Source: Bacteroidota bacterium (lineage in GTDB: Bacteria > Bacteroidota > Bacteroidia > Bacteroidales > Lentimicrobiaceae). From it: a stretch of 64,000 nucleotides of DNA. This document shows positions 16,265-23,650 of this stretch, piece by piece. The position numbers and the translations under genes are program-made. Position 1 is the stretch's first letter; every line of letters starts with the position of its first letter. Location of the stretch: assembly GCA_009773455.1 (NCBI GenBank), contig WSXU01000009.1:62001-126000 (forward strand), written 5' to 3'. The notes under the pieces are model-generated. The model was not told the origin of the DNA. It made no database searches and saw nothing but the letters and a program-made list of their open reading frames with translations.

Positions 16265-17236
16265 ATGAACAAACAATTCAGAGTAAAAGTAATTGGCCTG
16301 TCAATCATGATTGTATTGATGGCAGCTACCGGATGTAAAAAAGAGGATGCTACTGTAAAAAGAATCCCGGTTATTACCTGGGAGAATCCTGCAGATATTT
16401 ATTCCGGGACACTGCTCAGCAGCACGCAATTAAACGCATTGTCCGATATTACGGGAACTTTTGTTTATTCACCGGGGGTGGGGACAAGACTCAATGCCGG
16501 AAACAATCAGCAGCTCAAAGTTGTGTTTACACCGGACGATATATCCACCTGTGAAAATGCTGAAAAAACGGTTCTGATCAATATTCTGCCCGATGGAGTA
16601 AGTAATGCCCTGTTCAATCCGGCGTTGGTTTATGGTTCAATGACCGATAATGATGGCACCAGCTATAAAACCATAGTCATTGGCACACACACATGGATGG
16701 CTGAAAATCTGCGGACGGTCAGCTTCAGGAACGGTGATTCCATTCCTGAAGTGACCAGCAATACAGAATGGAAAAGCCTGACCTCTGCCGCATTTTGCAA
16801 CTACGAAAACACCACCAACAGGGACGATATAGCCACAACAGGAAGATTATACAACTGGTTCGCTGTATCCGACAGCCGGAACCTCGCTCCTGAAGGCTGG
16901 CATGTAGCAACAGATGCCGACTGGCTGGAATTGACTTCCTTTCTTGGAAATGAAGATATCGCAGGAGGAAAATTGAAGGAAACATCAATGCTCCACTGGT
17001 TAAACCCGAATACCGGTGCAACAAATCTGAGCGGATTCACCGCCTTACCAGGAGGCAGGCGAGAATATACCGACGGATCATTCATCAACAAGGGTACCGA
17101 TGGCTTCTGGTGGACCGGTTCAGCCTACAATCCGGACTATTCATGGTACCGGTACCTGCATTTCGATGTCACCGATTGTTACCGCGCCAACTTTCACAAG
17201 CAGTATGGTTTTTCGGTGCGATGCGTAAAGAATTGA
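16265..17236 (+). CDS. Lipoprotein with FISUMP (Fibrobacter major paralogous) domain
   Basis: The 323-residue product starts with a signal sequence and lipobox (MAATGC, Cys near residue 24). An N-terminal Ig-like part (ITWENPADIYSGTLLSSTQLNA) precedes a FISUMP domain (residues ~135-323): IGTHTWMAENLRT, ATTGRLYNWFAV, PEGWHVATDADWLEL, GFTALPGGRRE, GFWWTGS and the closing GFSVRCVKN. Such proteins are surface-exposed in Bacteroidota and Fibrobacter; their binding partners are mostly unknown. The gene stands alone, between a terminator and the convergent toxin gene. Confidence 0.87.
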   Translation: MNKQFRVKVIGLSIMIVLMAATGCKKEDATVKRIPVITWENPADIYSGTLLSSTQLNALSDITGTFVYSPGVGTRLNAGNNQQLKVVFTPDDISTCENAEKTVLINILPDGVSNALFNPALVYGSMTDNDGTSYKTIVIGTHTWMAENLRTVSFRNGDSIPEVTSNTEWKSLTSAAFCNYENTTNRDDIATTGRLYNWFAVSDSRNLAPEGWHVATDADWLELTSFLGNEDIAGGKLKETSMLHWLNPNTGATNLSGFTALPGGRREYTDGSFINKGTDGFWWTGSAYNPDYSWYRYLHFDVTDCYRANFHKQYGFSVRCVKN

Positions 17237-17347
17237 CACAGCATCACTTGAAAAGCAATTATAATGAGGGAGGCAGGATTCAATAGCCTGATAAAATGAC
17301 CTTTGGTGGAATTCGCATTACTTGTTAACCTGCTAACAGGGATTCGA

Positions 17348-17806
17348 CTATCTGAACAATCGTCTGTCCAGGATAAAATCACAGGCATCAACAATCCGGA
17401 TCCCTTTAAAATCCGAATGGGAGGGGTTTATCAGATAATTATTATCCCCCTTTACGACAGCAGAGGGGACTTTCATTACACATACCTCTTTCTTAAGTAA
17501 AAAGTCGCGGCCGAAAAGCTGTGATGCTTCATTGTATGGGAATTCATCCCACCCGGAGGGTAATAATGCGATTTCGGGCTGATAAACTATCAACTGCTCA
17601 GGTATATCAACAGTTACCATCAGATAATCAGCCGGAACCATGGCAACACTCAGATGTACTGCAATTTCAGCGAGTGCCAGTGCCCTGCTTTCCGAAGTAT
17701 ATACCATCTCAAAACCCTTGGGGTTCCAGCGGGCCCCGTACATAGATGCACCAACGCCAGAAAGGTGGTTCGGAAATTTCCTGCGTGAGAGTCTGAAAAC
17801 GATCAT
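17348..17806 (-). CDS. RES-domain toxin of a type II toxin-antitoxin pair
   Basis: The 152-residue product is a complete RES domain: MIVFRLSRRKF with the conserved arginine near the N-terminus, GARWNPKGFEMVYTSESRALALAE containing the RW, Y-T-S/E and alanine-rich helix features, and LFGRDFLLKKEVCVMKVPSAV then NYLINPSHSDF near the end. Characterised RES toxins have ADP-ribosyltransferase-like folds and deplete NAD+ or modify a metabolic enzyme. Its start overlaps the stop of the upstream antitoxin gene by one base (TAATG), which signals translational coupling. Assignment is confident; the exact target is unknown. Confidence 0.9.
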   Translation of the reverse strand: MIVFRLSRRKFPNHLSGVGASMYGARWNPKGFEMVYTSESRALALAEIAVHLSVAMVPADYLMVTVDIPEQLIVYQPEIALLPSGWDEFPYNEASQLFGRDFLLKKEVCVMKVPSAVVKGDNNYLINPSHSDFKGIRIVDACDFILDRRLFR

Positions 17807-18300
17807 TATGCAAAAATTCCGTAATCAATCCGGTGAAGCTCACCCATAACCAGTTCTTTGCCATATGAGTCGCTGATAAGATCCAGTGGGGTGAGATTTC
17901 CCAGGGCAAAAACGGGCGATCTGAGCCACATCAGGAACCTGGCTTCATCATCAAAAACAGAACGACCCTTTTCAATCACTTCAGCGATTTCAAGTATTTT
18001 CTCAGAGTGAATTGGCCTGAACCTGAAATTCACGGCACTCTTATACCTCTGAAGGGATTTCATTGAAATACCAAGGAAACCTGCCCATTCTTCATCAGAA
18101 AAAGGTGAATTTCTGCTGATCAGTGAAAAAATGTTAAAAGGAAGACCTGCCCGGATGGCCTGTATCAGCAGCATACGGTCTGAAAGAAAATCACCATAGG
18201 AGAAGTTTTTACGAATCGCTCCCGGTTGTCTAAAAGCAGAAACATAGGCAACGATCGCTTCGTTCATGTCTATGGATGAATTGTATTCCTGTTTATACAT
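17806..18300 (-). CDS. Xre/MbcA/ParS-type antitoxin (DUF2384-like) of the RES toxin
   Basis: The 164-residue product pairs with the RES toxin downstream. It has an N-terminal helical part with FNIFSLISRNSPFSDEEWAGFLGISMKSLQRYK, the helix-turn-helix-like Xre segment, and a C-terminal DUF2384-type part: RSVFDDEARFLMWLRSPVFALGNLTPLDLISDSYGKELVMGEL, with the small LTPLDLI loop that contacts the toxin active site in this family. It is expected to bind and repress its own promoter, located above 18300 on the minus strand, and to block the toxin. The ATG at 18300 gives the full N-terminal region. Confidence 0.9.
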   Translation of the reverse strand: MYKQEYNSSIDMNEAIVAYVSAFRQPGAIRKNFSYGDFLSDRMLLIQAIRAGLPFNIFSLISRNSPFSDEEWAGFLGISMKSLQRYKSAVNFRFRPIHSEKILEIAEVIEKGRSVFDDEARFLMWLRSPVFALGNLTPLDLISDSYGKELVMGELHRIDYGIFA

Positions 18301-18611
18301 TGCTTAGACTATTTGTCCACAAATATAAGACATTTGTCCCGGATTTCCAAATTCACCCACAATTTTACATTAGCAAAATGAAACAGCAGGTGAGATTATA
18401 CAATGACAGCAGGTTTACCTTCAGAAACACAGATGGATTAATATTGGTCATCCATTCTTCCTGATGTATAAAACAGATAACATCTTAAGTAATTCAATAT
18501 CAGGTCATAAACTTTGTAACCCTCTGATCTCAAACCACCTGGCAATTCTTTTAAACCATTTCATTTTTTACCTGTCTGCCAATTTACCCGCCTTCATCTG
18601 GCAGGCATGTT
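18301..18611. other. Gene-free region upstream of the toxin-antitoxin pair
   Basis: It holds the antitoxin promoter (minus strand) but no convincing gene. The palindromic-looking CCTGTCTGCCAATTTACCCGCCTTCATCTGGCAGG near its end (18570-18606) has CTGCC/GGCAG arms like inserts seen at 31350 and 42585, next to heptamer arrays. Confidence 0.4.
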
Positions 18612-18718
18612 TTTCACTTTTTACTTTTTACTTTTTACTTTTTACTTTAGACTTTTTACTTTAGACTTTTTACTTTAGACTTTTTACTTTAGACTTTAGA
18701 CTTTAGACTTTAGACTTG
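18612..18718. repeat. Heptanucleotide tandem repeat, ACTTTTT / AGACTTT types
   Basis: About fifteen 7-base units alternate between TTTTTAC and TTTAGAC forms, ending in a run of TTTAGAC units. The period of seven is kept throughout despite unit variation. Confidence 0.88.
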
Positions 18719-18734
18719 GAACTTGTCTAACCTG

Positions 18735-18828
18735 GGTGATCCCCGGGGAGGGGGCTTCAGGCAATCCTGTCATCAGCCTCTGCCTGATGATTTCATTACA
18801 GAGAAACCCGTGTTCAGACAAGTCTGAC
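18735..18828. repeat. Half copy of the cloverleaf element (94-bp direct repeat)
   Basis: These 94 bases match 18886-18979 with only scattered differences. They contain the 5' base-stem arm, the left lateral hairpin and the 5' strand of the central stem, then stop at GTCTGAC, exactly at the apex of the complete element. The 3' half is absent. Confidence 0.85.
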
Positions 18829-18908
18829 TTTATAATTAATTTTCACTCTCATCAATAGCTCAGATGGGCTTCGGGGATTACCTGCGGTGATCCCTGGGGA
18901 GGGGGCTT

Positions 18909-19033
18909 CAGACAATCCTGTCATCAGGCTCGGCCTGATGATTTCATTACAAAGAAACCCGTGTTCAGACAAGTCTGACACGGGTTTCTTTGTAATGAAA
19001 ATGCCCCGCGTTGCGGGGCATCAGGATTGTCTG
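18909..19033. repeat. 125-bp cloverleaf-shaped palindromic element abutting tRNA-Ser
   Basis: Every segment pairs. The base stem is CAGACAATCCTG (18909-18920) with CAGGATTGTCTG (19022-19033). A left 9-bp hairpin with a TCG loop lies at 18921-18941. A central stem of 22-23 perfect pairs joins 18942-18964 and 18978-19000, with a small apical hairpin between. A right 9-bp hairpin with a GTT loop lies at 19001-19021. No base is left between segments. The last two bases overlap the encoded CCA end of the tRNA-Ser gene. It may also act as the terminator or processing site for that tRNA. Confidence 0.88.
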
Positions 19034-19119
19034 GCGGAAAGAGAGGGATTCGAACCCCCGGACCCTTGCAGGTCAACGGTTTTCAAGACCGCCGCAATCG
19101 ACCACTCTGCCATCTTTCC
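19032..19119 (-). tRNA. tRNA-Ser (anticodon TGA), CCA encoded
   Basis: On the minus strand the sequence starts GGAAAGATGGCAGAG, has the anticodon stem-loop CGGTCTTGAAAACCG with anticodon TGA, a long variable arm (TTGACCTGCAAGGGTC region) and a GGGGGTTCGAATCCCTC T-arm. The acceptor stem GGAAAGA / TCTTTCC is perfect and is followed by G and CCA. The long variable arm and anticodon identify serine. Confidence 0.95.
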
Positions 19120-19319
19120 GGGGGCAAAATTACAACATTTTTTGAATCGGCAAAAAAAACTTTATCATGCAGGGCAGGGCTCTCCGGATGTTCAGTATTT
19201 TATTGAATCTGATTTCAAAAAACTTTATCTTTGTAATGATGCTGCAGATACTGAGAGAGACCAAAGCAGGCTTAAATGACTAATTAACATTCAACTGGTT
19301 AACAAAAACTTACCAAGTC

Positions 19320-20825
19320 ATGAAAAAACACATCATTTTCATTTGCACCCTGATGCTGGTCTCACTCGCAGGCAGTGCTGCACCCCGGGGATTGGGAGCT
19401 TACCTTTCTCATGCGTCTTTCAACATTCCGGGCGAGGGTCCTTACCTTGAAACCTATCTCGAAGTATTGGGGAACACCATCGTTTATAAACAAAATGCTT
19501 CTGGCCGGTTCCAGGGAAGCATCCAGGTTACCATGATCATCAGGCAGGATACCATCATCAGGGATTTCCGCAAATATGAGCTTTTCAGCCCTGAGGTTGA
19601 TGATACCACAGCAGTTGGAATCAACTTCATTGATCAGCAACGTTTCACTTTGCCTGATGGAAATTATACCCTCGACCTCTCCATAGCCGATATGAATGTT
19701 GAAAAAAAGCCGGTTGTCATTTCATATCCTGTTAGTATTGATTTCCCCTCCGATAACTTCTCAATGTCCGGTATTCAGCTGATAAACGCCTACACCAGAA
19801 CCACCAATCCGAATCCTTTGAGCAAAAGCGGTTATGACTTTGTTCCGTTTGTCGACAACTTCTTCCCCTCTGATAAAGACGTATTGACCTTCTATACTGA
19901 AATCTACAATCCACTGCACAAAGAAGGCAATGAAGAAAAGTTTCTGATTTCAGCATATATCGAATCCTTCGAGTCGAGGAAAATGCTGAATGAATATATT
20001 ATGATCAGAAAAGAGCCTTCCAGACCGGTAACGGTGTTACTGAGTGAGTTTGATATTTCAAAACTGCCCTCGGGCAACTATAACCTTATCATCAGCCTCA
20101 GAAATAAAGAAAATAAAGTTGTAACGCAGAATGTCACTTTCTTCCAGCGGTCCAATCCCGGTGTTGGTGGCCCTGCACTTGACCTTGCATCGGTAAGTTT
20201 CACAAATACTTTTGCCGATAAAATTACTGTTGCTGACACACTCCGGGAATATATCAGGTCTATGCAACCACTGGCAACTGAACTAGAGTCGATGTTTATT
20301 AAATCACAGGTTGAAACTGCTTCTCTTGACATTCTTAAGCAGTTCTTTCTGAACTTCTGGCAAACCAGGAATGAGCTTAACCCTGAAAAAGCCTGGGAAG
20401 ATTACAAATTTGAAGTCAAAAAAGTCAATGTTGCCTACAGCACACAAATTAAAAAAGGATACAGCACAGATATGGGCAGGGTTTATCTTCGTTATGGCCC
20501 TCCAAACACGGTTTCAGACACTCCTTTCGAAACAGCCGGATATGTTTACTCAGGTGCTTCAGGTAATGTCGGCTCTGTTCCCTATCAGATCTGGCACTAT
20601 TACAGCCTGAACGACAATCGGGAGCGGAACAGAAAATTTGTTTTTATTGCTTCGGAACTGGGTGTTAAAGATTATACACTGGTGCATTCAGACGCTTCAG
20701 GCGAAATCCAGAACTACAACTGGCAAAACCTGCTGTTCAGGCGTGAAGGCGGCAGCGACCTTGATGCCGACCAGATTAAACGTGACAGGAGCAACGCCGC
20801 CTTCAGGTACAACAATCCCTATTAA
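19320..20825 (+). CDS. GWxTD-domain secreted protein
   Basis: The 501-residue product has a signal peptide (MKKHIIFICTLMLVSLAGSAA) and probably acts outside the cytoplasm. Residues ~22-300 are beta-rich without a named family. The C-terminal ~130 residues form a GWxTD domain: WEDYKFEVKKVNVAYSTQIKKG, then GYSTDMGRVYLRYGPPNTV with the name-giving motif as G-Y-S-T-D, and a YQIWHYY strand. Such proteins are widespread in Bacteroidota; their function is unknown. The gene starts 200 bases from tRNA-Ser and is followed by a glycosyltransferase gene after 153 bases. Confidence 0.88.
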   Translation: MKKHIIFICTLMLVSLAGSAAPRGLGAYLSHASFNIPGEGPYLETYLEVLGNTIVYKQNASGRFQGSIQVTMIIRQDTIIRDFRKYELFSPEVDDTTAVGINFIDQQRFTLPDGNYTLDLSIADMNVEKKPVVISYPVSIDFPSDNFSMSGIQLINAYTRTTNPNPLSKSGYDFVPFVDNFFPSDKDVLTFYTEIYNPLHKEGNEEKFLISAYIESFESRKMLNEYIMIRKEPSRPVTVLLSEFDISKLPSGNYNLIISLRNKENKVVTQNVTFFQRSNPGVGGPALDLASVSFTNTFADKITVADTLREYIRSMQPLATELESMFIKSQVETASLDILKQFFLNFWQTRNELNPEKAWEDYKFEVKKVNVAYSTQIKKGYSTDMGRVYLRYGPPNTVSDTPFETAGYVYSGASGNVGSVPYQIWHYYSLNDNRERNRKFVFIASELGVKDYTLVHSDASGEIQNYNWQNLLFRREGGSDLDADQIKRDRSNAAFRYNNPY

Positions 20826-20978
20826 TTTCAACCAGCGAACATACATTTGCCTGTACTCAATTTCTTCATTAAAAAAAGTGAGGCCATTACAAATAGGCAA
20901 ACCCATTTATAAATATCGTATGTTTGTATTCTGATATAAGCCACAGGCTTTAATTGCAACACTAAGCTGATTCATACT

Positions 20979-22001
20979 TTGGCAAAAACAGCGGTCGTCA
21001 TTCTCAACTGGAACGGTAAGGATTTCCTTGATAAATTTCTGCCTTCCGTTATTCAGTATAGCCGTGGTTATGCCGACATCATAGTCGCCGATAATGCTTC
21101 TACCGATGGCTCAGTTGAGTTCCTGAAGAAATCATTTCCGGAAGTAAGCGTTATCCGGAACCAGTTGAACGGAGGCTTTGCCAAAGGATACAACGATGCC
21201 CTGGCGGAAGTAGATGCCGAGTTTTTTGTACTCCTGAATTCCGACATCAAGGTCACGGAAAACTGGATTCAACCTGTGATCACTCTGATGGAAAATGATC
21301 CACAGGTTGCAGCCTGTCAGCCGGCAATCCGCTCATTCCATCATCCCGAAAAATTTGAATATGCCGGTGCTGCCGGAGGATTTATCGATGCTTTCGGTTA
21401 TCCTTTCTGCCGTGGCAGAATCTTTCAGCACCTGGAAGTTGACCACGGACAGTACGATGATCCCATTGAAGTCTTCTGGGCAACCGGCGCCTGTATGTTT
21501 GTCAGGGCTGATATTTTCAGGGAATTCGGCGGATTCGATGCAGACTTTTTTGCCCATATGGAAGAAATTGATTTCTGCTGGCGCGTAAAACATGCAGGAT
21601 ATAAAATAATGGTCTGTCCTGAATCGAAAGTTTTTCATGTCGGAGGTGGCACCCTGCCCAAGCGGTCATCGTTTAAAACCTATCTCAATATGCGCAACAA
21701 CATCTCGTTGTTGTACAAAAACCTCCCTTCCGACAGATTGCTTCCGGTATTTGTTACAAGACTGATTCTGGATGGTGTGGCGGCATTCAAATTCCTGGTG
21801 GATGGAGGCTTCGCCGATTTCTGGGCAGTGGTGAGGGCCCATATGAGTTTCTACCGCAACTTCAACAAACACAGAAAAAAACGACACAACATCAGTCACC
21901 AGAAGGTAAGCCAGATTTACCAGGGAAATATTGTTGTCGATCATTTTCTGAGGAGAAAAAACAAATACACCGATCTTCATCCGAATAAATTCAGCAGGTA
22001 A
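20979..22001 (+). CDS. Family 2 glycosyltransferase
   Basis: The 340-residue product is a GT-A fold enzyme of the rhamnosyltransferase/WbbL-like branch: TAVVILNWNGKDFLDKFLPS at the start, IIVADNASTDGS near residue 35, GGFAKGYNDAL, the metal-binding region LLNSDIKVTENW, then ATGACMFVRADIF and GGFDADFFAHMEEIDFCWRV near residue 190. It probably adds a sugar to a cell-surface polysaccharide or lipid. The start is a TTG codon at 20979, since it is the codon directly before the conserved N-terminal strand and no ATG fits. The stop overlaps the next gene start (TAATG), so the two are translationally coupled. Confidence 0.88.
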   Translation: MAKTAVVILNWNGKDFLDKFLPSVIQYSRGYADIIVADNASTDGSVEFLKKSFPEVSVIRNQLNGGFAKGYNDALAEVDAEFFVLLNSDIKVTENWIQPVITLMENDPQVAACQPAIRSFHHPEKFEYAGAAGGFIDAFGYPFCRGRIFQHLEVDHGQYDDPIEVFWATGACMFVRADIFREFGGFDADFFAHMEEIDFCWRVKHAGYKIMVCPESKVFHVGGGTLPKRSSFKTYLNMRNNISLLYKNLPSDRLLPVFVTRLILDGVAAFKFLVDGGFADFWAVVRAHMSFYRNFNKHRKKRHNISHQKVSQIYQGNIVVDHFLRRKNKYTDLHPNKFSR

Positions 22002-22402
22002 TGGCCTGGATCATACTGATTGTTGCCGGACTGTTTGAAACAGTATGGGCTGTGTCAATGAAGTATTCAGAAGGTTTCACCCGACTATGGCCATCTGTTA
22101 TAACTGCAGTTGCAATGGTTATCAGCCTATACCTCCTTGCAGTGGCTTTGAGGACGCTCCCCCTCGGAACTGCTTACACAGTCTGGACAGGAATCGGAGC
22201 ACTGGGAACTGTAATTTACGGGATAGCCGTCTTCGGCGAATCGAAAGATCTGCTGAAAATGGTATTCGTGATGATGATCCTGGGTGGAATCGTAGGATTA
22301 AAGATCGTGTCAGACAAGGAATCAGCCCGCAGTAAAACTGAGCAGGGCAAGACGGTACGAACCGAGTCCGAAACCGGCAATAACACCCCTCGCCGCCCCT
22401 GA
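22001..22402 (+). CDS. sugE: Small multidrug resistance family transporter, SugE/Gdx type
   Basis: The 133-residue product has four membrane helices: MAWIILIVAGLFETVWAVSMKYS with the essential Glu13, WPSVITAVAMVISLYLLAVAL, LPLGTAYTVWTGIGALGTVI and LLKMVFVMMILGGIVGLKI. The WAVSMKYSEGFTR and VWTGIGALG signatures place it with the SugE/Gdx branch, whose characterised members export guanidinium. A ~25-residue polar C-terminal tail is not usual for the family, and its codons overlap the end of aroQ on the other strand by 81 bases. It overlaps the glycosyltransferase gene by one base. No guanidine riboswitch is seen. Confidence 0.87.
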   Translation: MAWIILIVAGLFETVWAVSMKYSEGFTRLWPSVITAVAMVISLYLLAVALRTLPLGTAYTVWTGIGALGTVIYGIAVFGESKDLLKMVFVMMILGGIVGLKIVSDKESARSKTEQGKTVRTESETGNNTPRRP

Positions 22403-22741
22403 TATGTAGGATTTGTGCCTGAAATCTTCCCGCGCCCAGATGTTGCTCATATGAACCTCAATAACCGGTGCGCTAATTGCTTTGATGGCATCTCCTATGG
22501 CCACTGAGGTATGCGTATACCCCCCGGCATTAAGGATTATACCGTCATAATCAAAACCTGCCCGATGCAGCTGATTGATGAGTTCCCCTTCCACATTGCT
22601 CTGAAAATAATCGATTTCAACCATTGGGAATTCCAGTTTCAAGGAAGGAATAAACTGTTCGAAGCCCACCTGTCCATAGGTTTCGGGCTCACGTTTCCCG
22701 GTAAGGTTAAGGTTTGGGCCGTTTATAATGCAGATCTTCAT
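22322..22741 (-). CDS. aroQ: 3-dehydroquinate dehydratase, type II
   Basis: AroQ dehydrates 3-dehydroquinate to 3-dehydroshikimate in the shikimate pathway. The 139-residue product has KICIINGPNLNLTGKREPETYG with the catalytic tyrosine and the loop arginine, then FFQSN-type YFQSNVEGELI, ILNAGGYTHTSVAIGDAI, VIEVHMSNIWAREDFRHKS with the catalytic histidine, and a C-terminal GVIAGFGLGSYRLAL. Length is normal for this dodecameric enzyme. It converges on sugE and its last 81 bases overlap that gene's tail. No other aromatic-pathway gene is close. Confidence 0.94.
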   Translation of the reverse strand: MKICIINGPNLNLTGKREPETYGQVGFEQFIPSLKLEFPMVEIDYFQSNVEGELINQLHRAGFDYDGIILNAGGYTHTSVAIGDAIKAISAPVIEVHMSNIWAREDFRHKSYISGAARGVIAGFGLGSYRLALLSFTAG

Positions 22742-22878
22742 AATGACAAATGACGTATTTCAGAATCCAAATATACTCAATCCTGTCATCTGATCACAAT
22801 CCAAACTTCAGGGCCGCCAGCATATTTCTTTTGCTAAAGTCGTCCACTCCATCTGGATCGCTTCATCTCCCCTTTCAG

Positions 22879-23253
22879 CTATTTCCTCTTAAACACCATC
22901 TCAGTTGATTCTGCCGGAAGGGAAGGAAAAAGATCAGAGATTGTCAGCTCCTTTTTCTTTTGTGAATAGCCCAATTTATGGTACGTCCGGGTTCCATCGG
23001 GGTACCCGGAGGGTTGAAATAATTGCAGTTCATCCGTTTTATCAAGTTTGTACCGGAGCGTGTCGACCGGTTGATGTGAGCCTGATTTAAGAAATACACG
23101 GTTACCACTCCTGAACTCAATTTCAACTTTACTGGTATCCGATGTTTGCTCAATCCAGGCGCCAATGATCGAAAACTCATCGGGGAACTCATCCTTGTTG
23201 CAGGCAACCACCAGCATCAGGATCAGGAAAGAAGGTATTAAAAGTCTTTTCAT
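22879..23253 (-). CDS. Small lipoprotein, lipocalin-like
   Basis: The 124-residue product has a signal sequence with lipobox (LMLVVACNKDEF, Cys18). The mature domain alternates short strands (IIGAWIEQTSDTSKVEIEF, NRVFLKSG, TLRYKLDKTDELQLF, KELTISDLFPS, EMVFKRK), a pattern seen in lipocalin-like lipoproteins of Bacteroidota that contain a GxW motif near the start of the barrel. No ligand can be inferred. It is divergent from the TPP-controlled receptor gene and separated from aroQ by 137 bases. Confidence 0.7.
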   Translation of the reverse strand: MKRLLIPSFLILMLVVACNKDEFPDEFSIIGAWIEQTSDTSKVEIEFRSGNRVFLKSGSHQPVDTLRYKLDKTDELQLFQPSGYPDGTRTYHKLGYSQKKKELTISDLFPSLPAESTEMVFKRK

Positions 23254-23499
23254 TTTTCAGAAATACAGTAAATAAGCGAAAAAAGCGCAGCATTATTGTC
23301 CGGTAATCAGGTGCAAAGATAAATATCCAATCATTCGGGAAGCAACAGAATGAATGGCAGAGTAATGAACATTTCGGTCCTGAACGGCCGGTACGTTATT
23401 AAAATAATCAGCTCCGGTAAAAATAACAGTTTGTCAATTAAAAATTAAGCTATAATGCATCCCGGTCAAAACATATTGCATTAACTTTGCACCGATTTC

Positions 23500-23592
23500 C
23501 GATTGGGGTGCCCTAAAACTACGGGCTGAGATCATACTCATAGAACCTGCTCCGGGTAATGCCGGCGAAGGGATGTTAGAGAAAACTTGATT
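23500..23592 (+). promoter_or_regulatory. TPP riboswitch (THI element)
   Basis: The conserved blocks appear in order: GGGGTGCCC (23505-23513), CGGGCTGAGAT (23522-23532), GAACCTGCTCCGGGTAATGCCGGCGAAGGGA (in two blocks, 23543-23573). These are the TPP-binding core. It lies ~60 bases upstream of a TonB-dependent receptor start. A following GGAGGGTT / AACCTTCC pairing (23596-23624) could hold or release the ribosome-binding region. A TAACTTTG -7-like box at 23482-23489 precedes it. Confidence 0.93.
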
Positions 23593-23650
23593 GCGGAGGG
23601 TTAAAGACCCGATTCAACCTTCCAGGGTTTAATCTGAAAGAATCAACATT

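Noticed and set aside
18464-18664. 66-codon frame across the heptamer array
   Set aside because: Its second half is translated ACTTTTT repeats; an artefact of low complexity.
18909-19033. CRISPR-like or ordinary terminator reading of the palindromes near tRNA-Ser
   Set aside because: There are no regularly spaced repeats with unique spacers, and the structure is far larger and more regular than a terminator, though it could act as one.
18887-19279. 130-codon frame across the cloverleaf element and tRNA-Ser
   Set aside because: It runs through a structured repeat and antisense to a clear tRNA, so it cannot be a normal gene.
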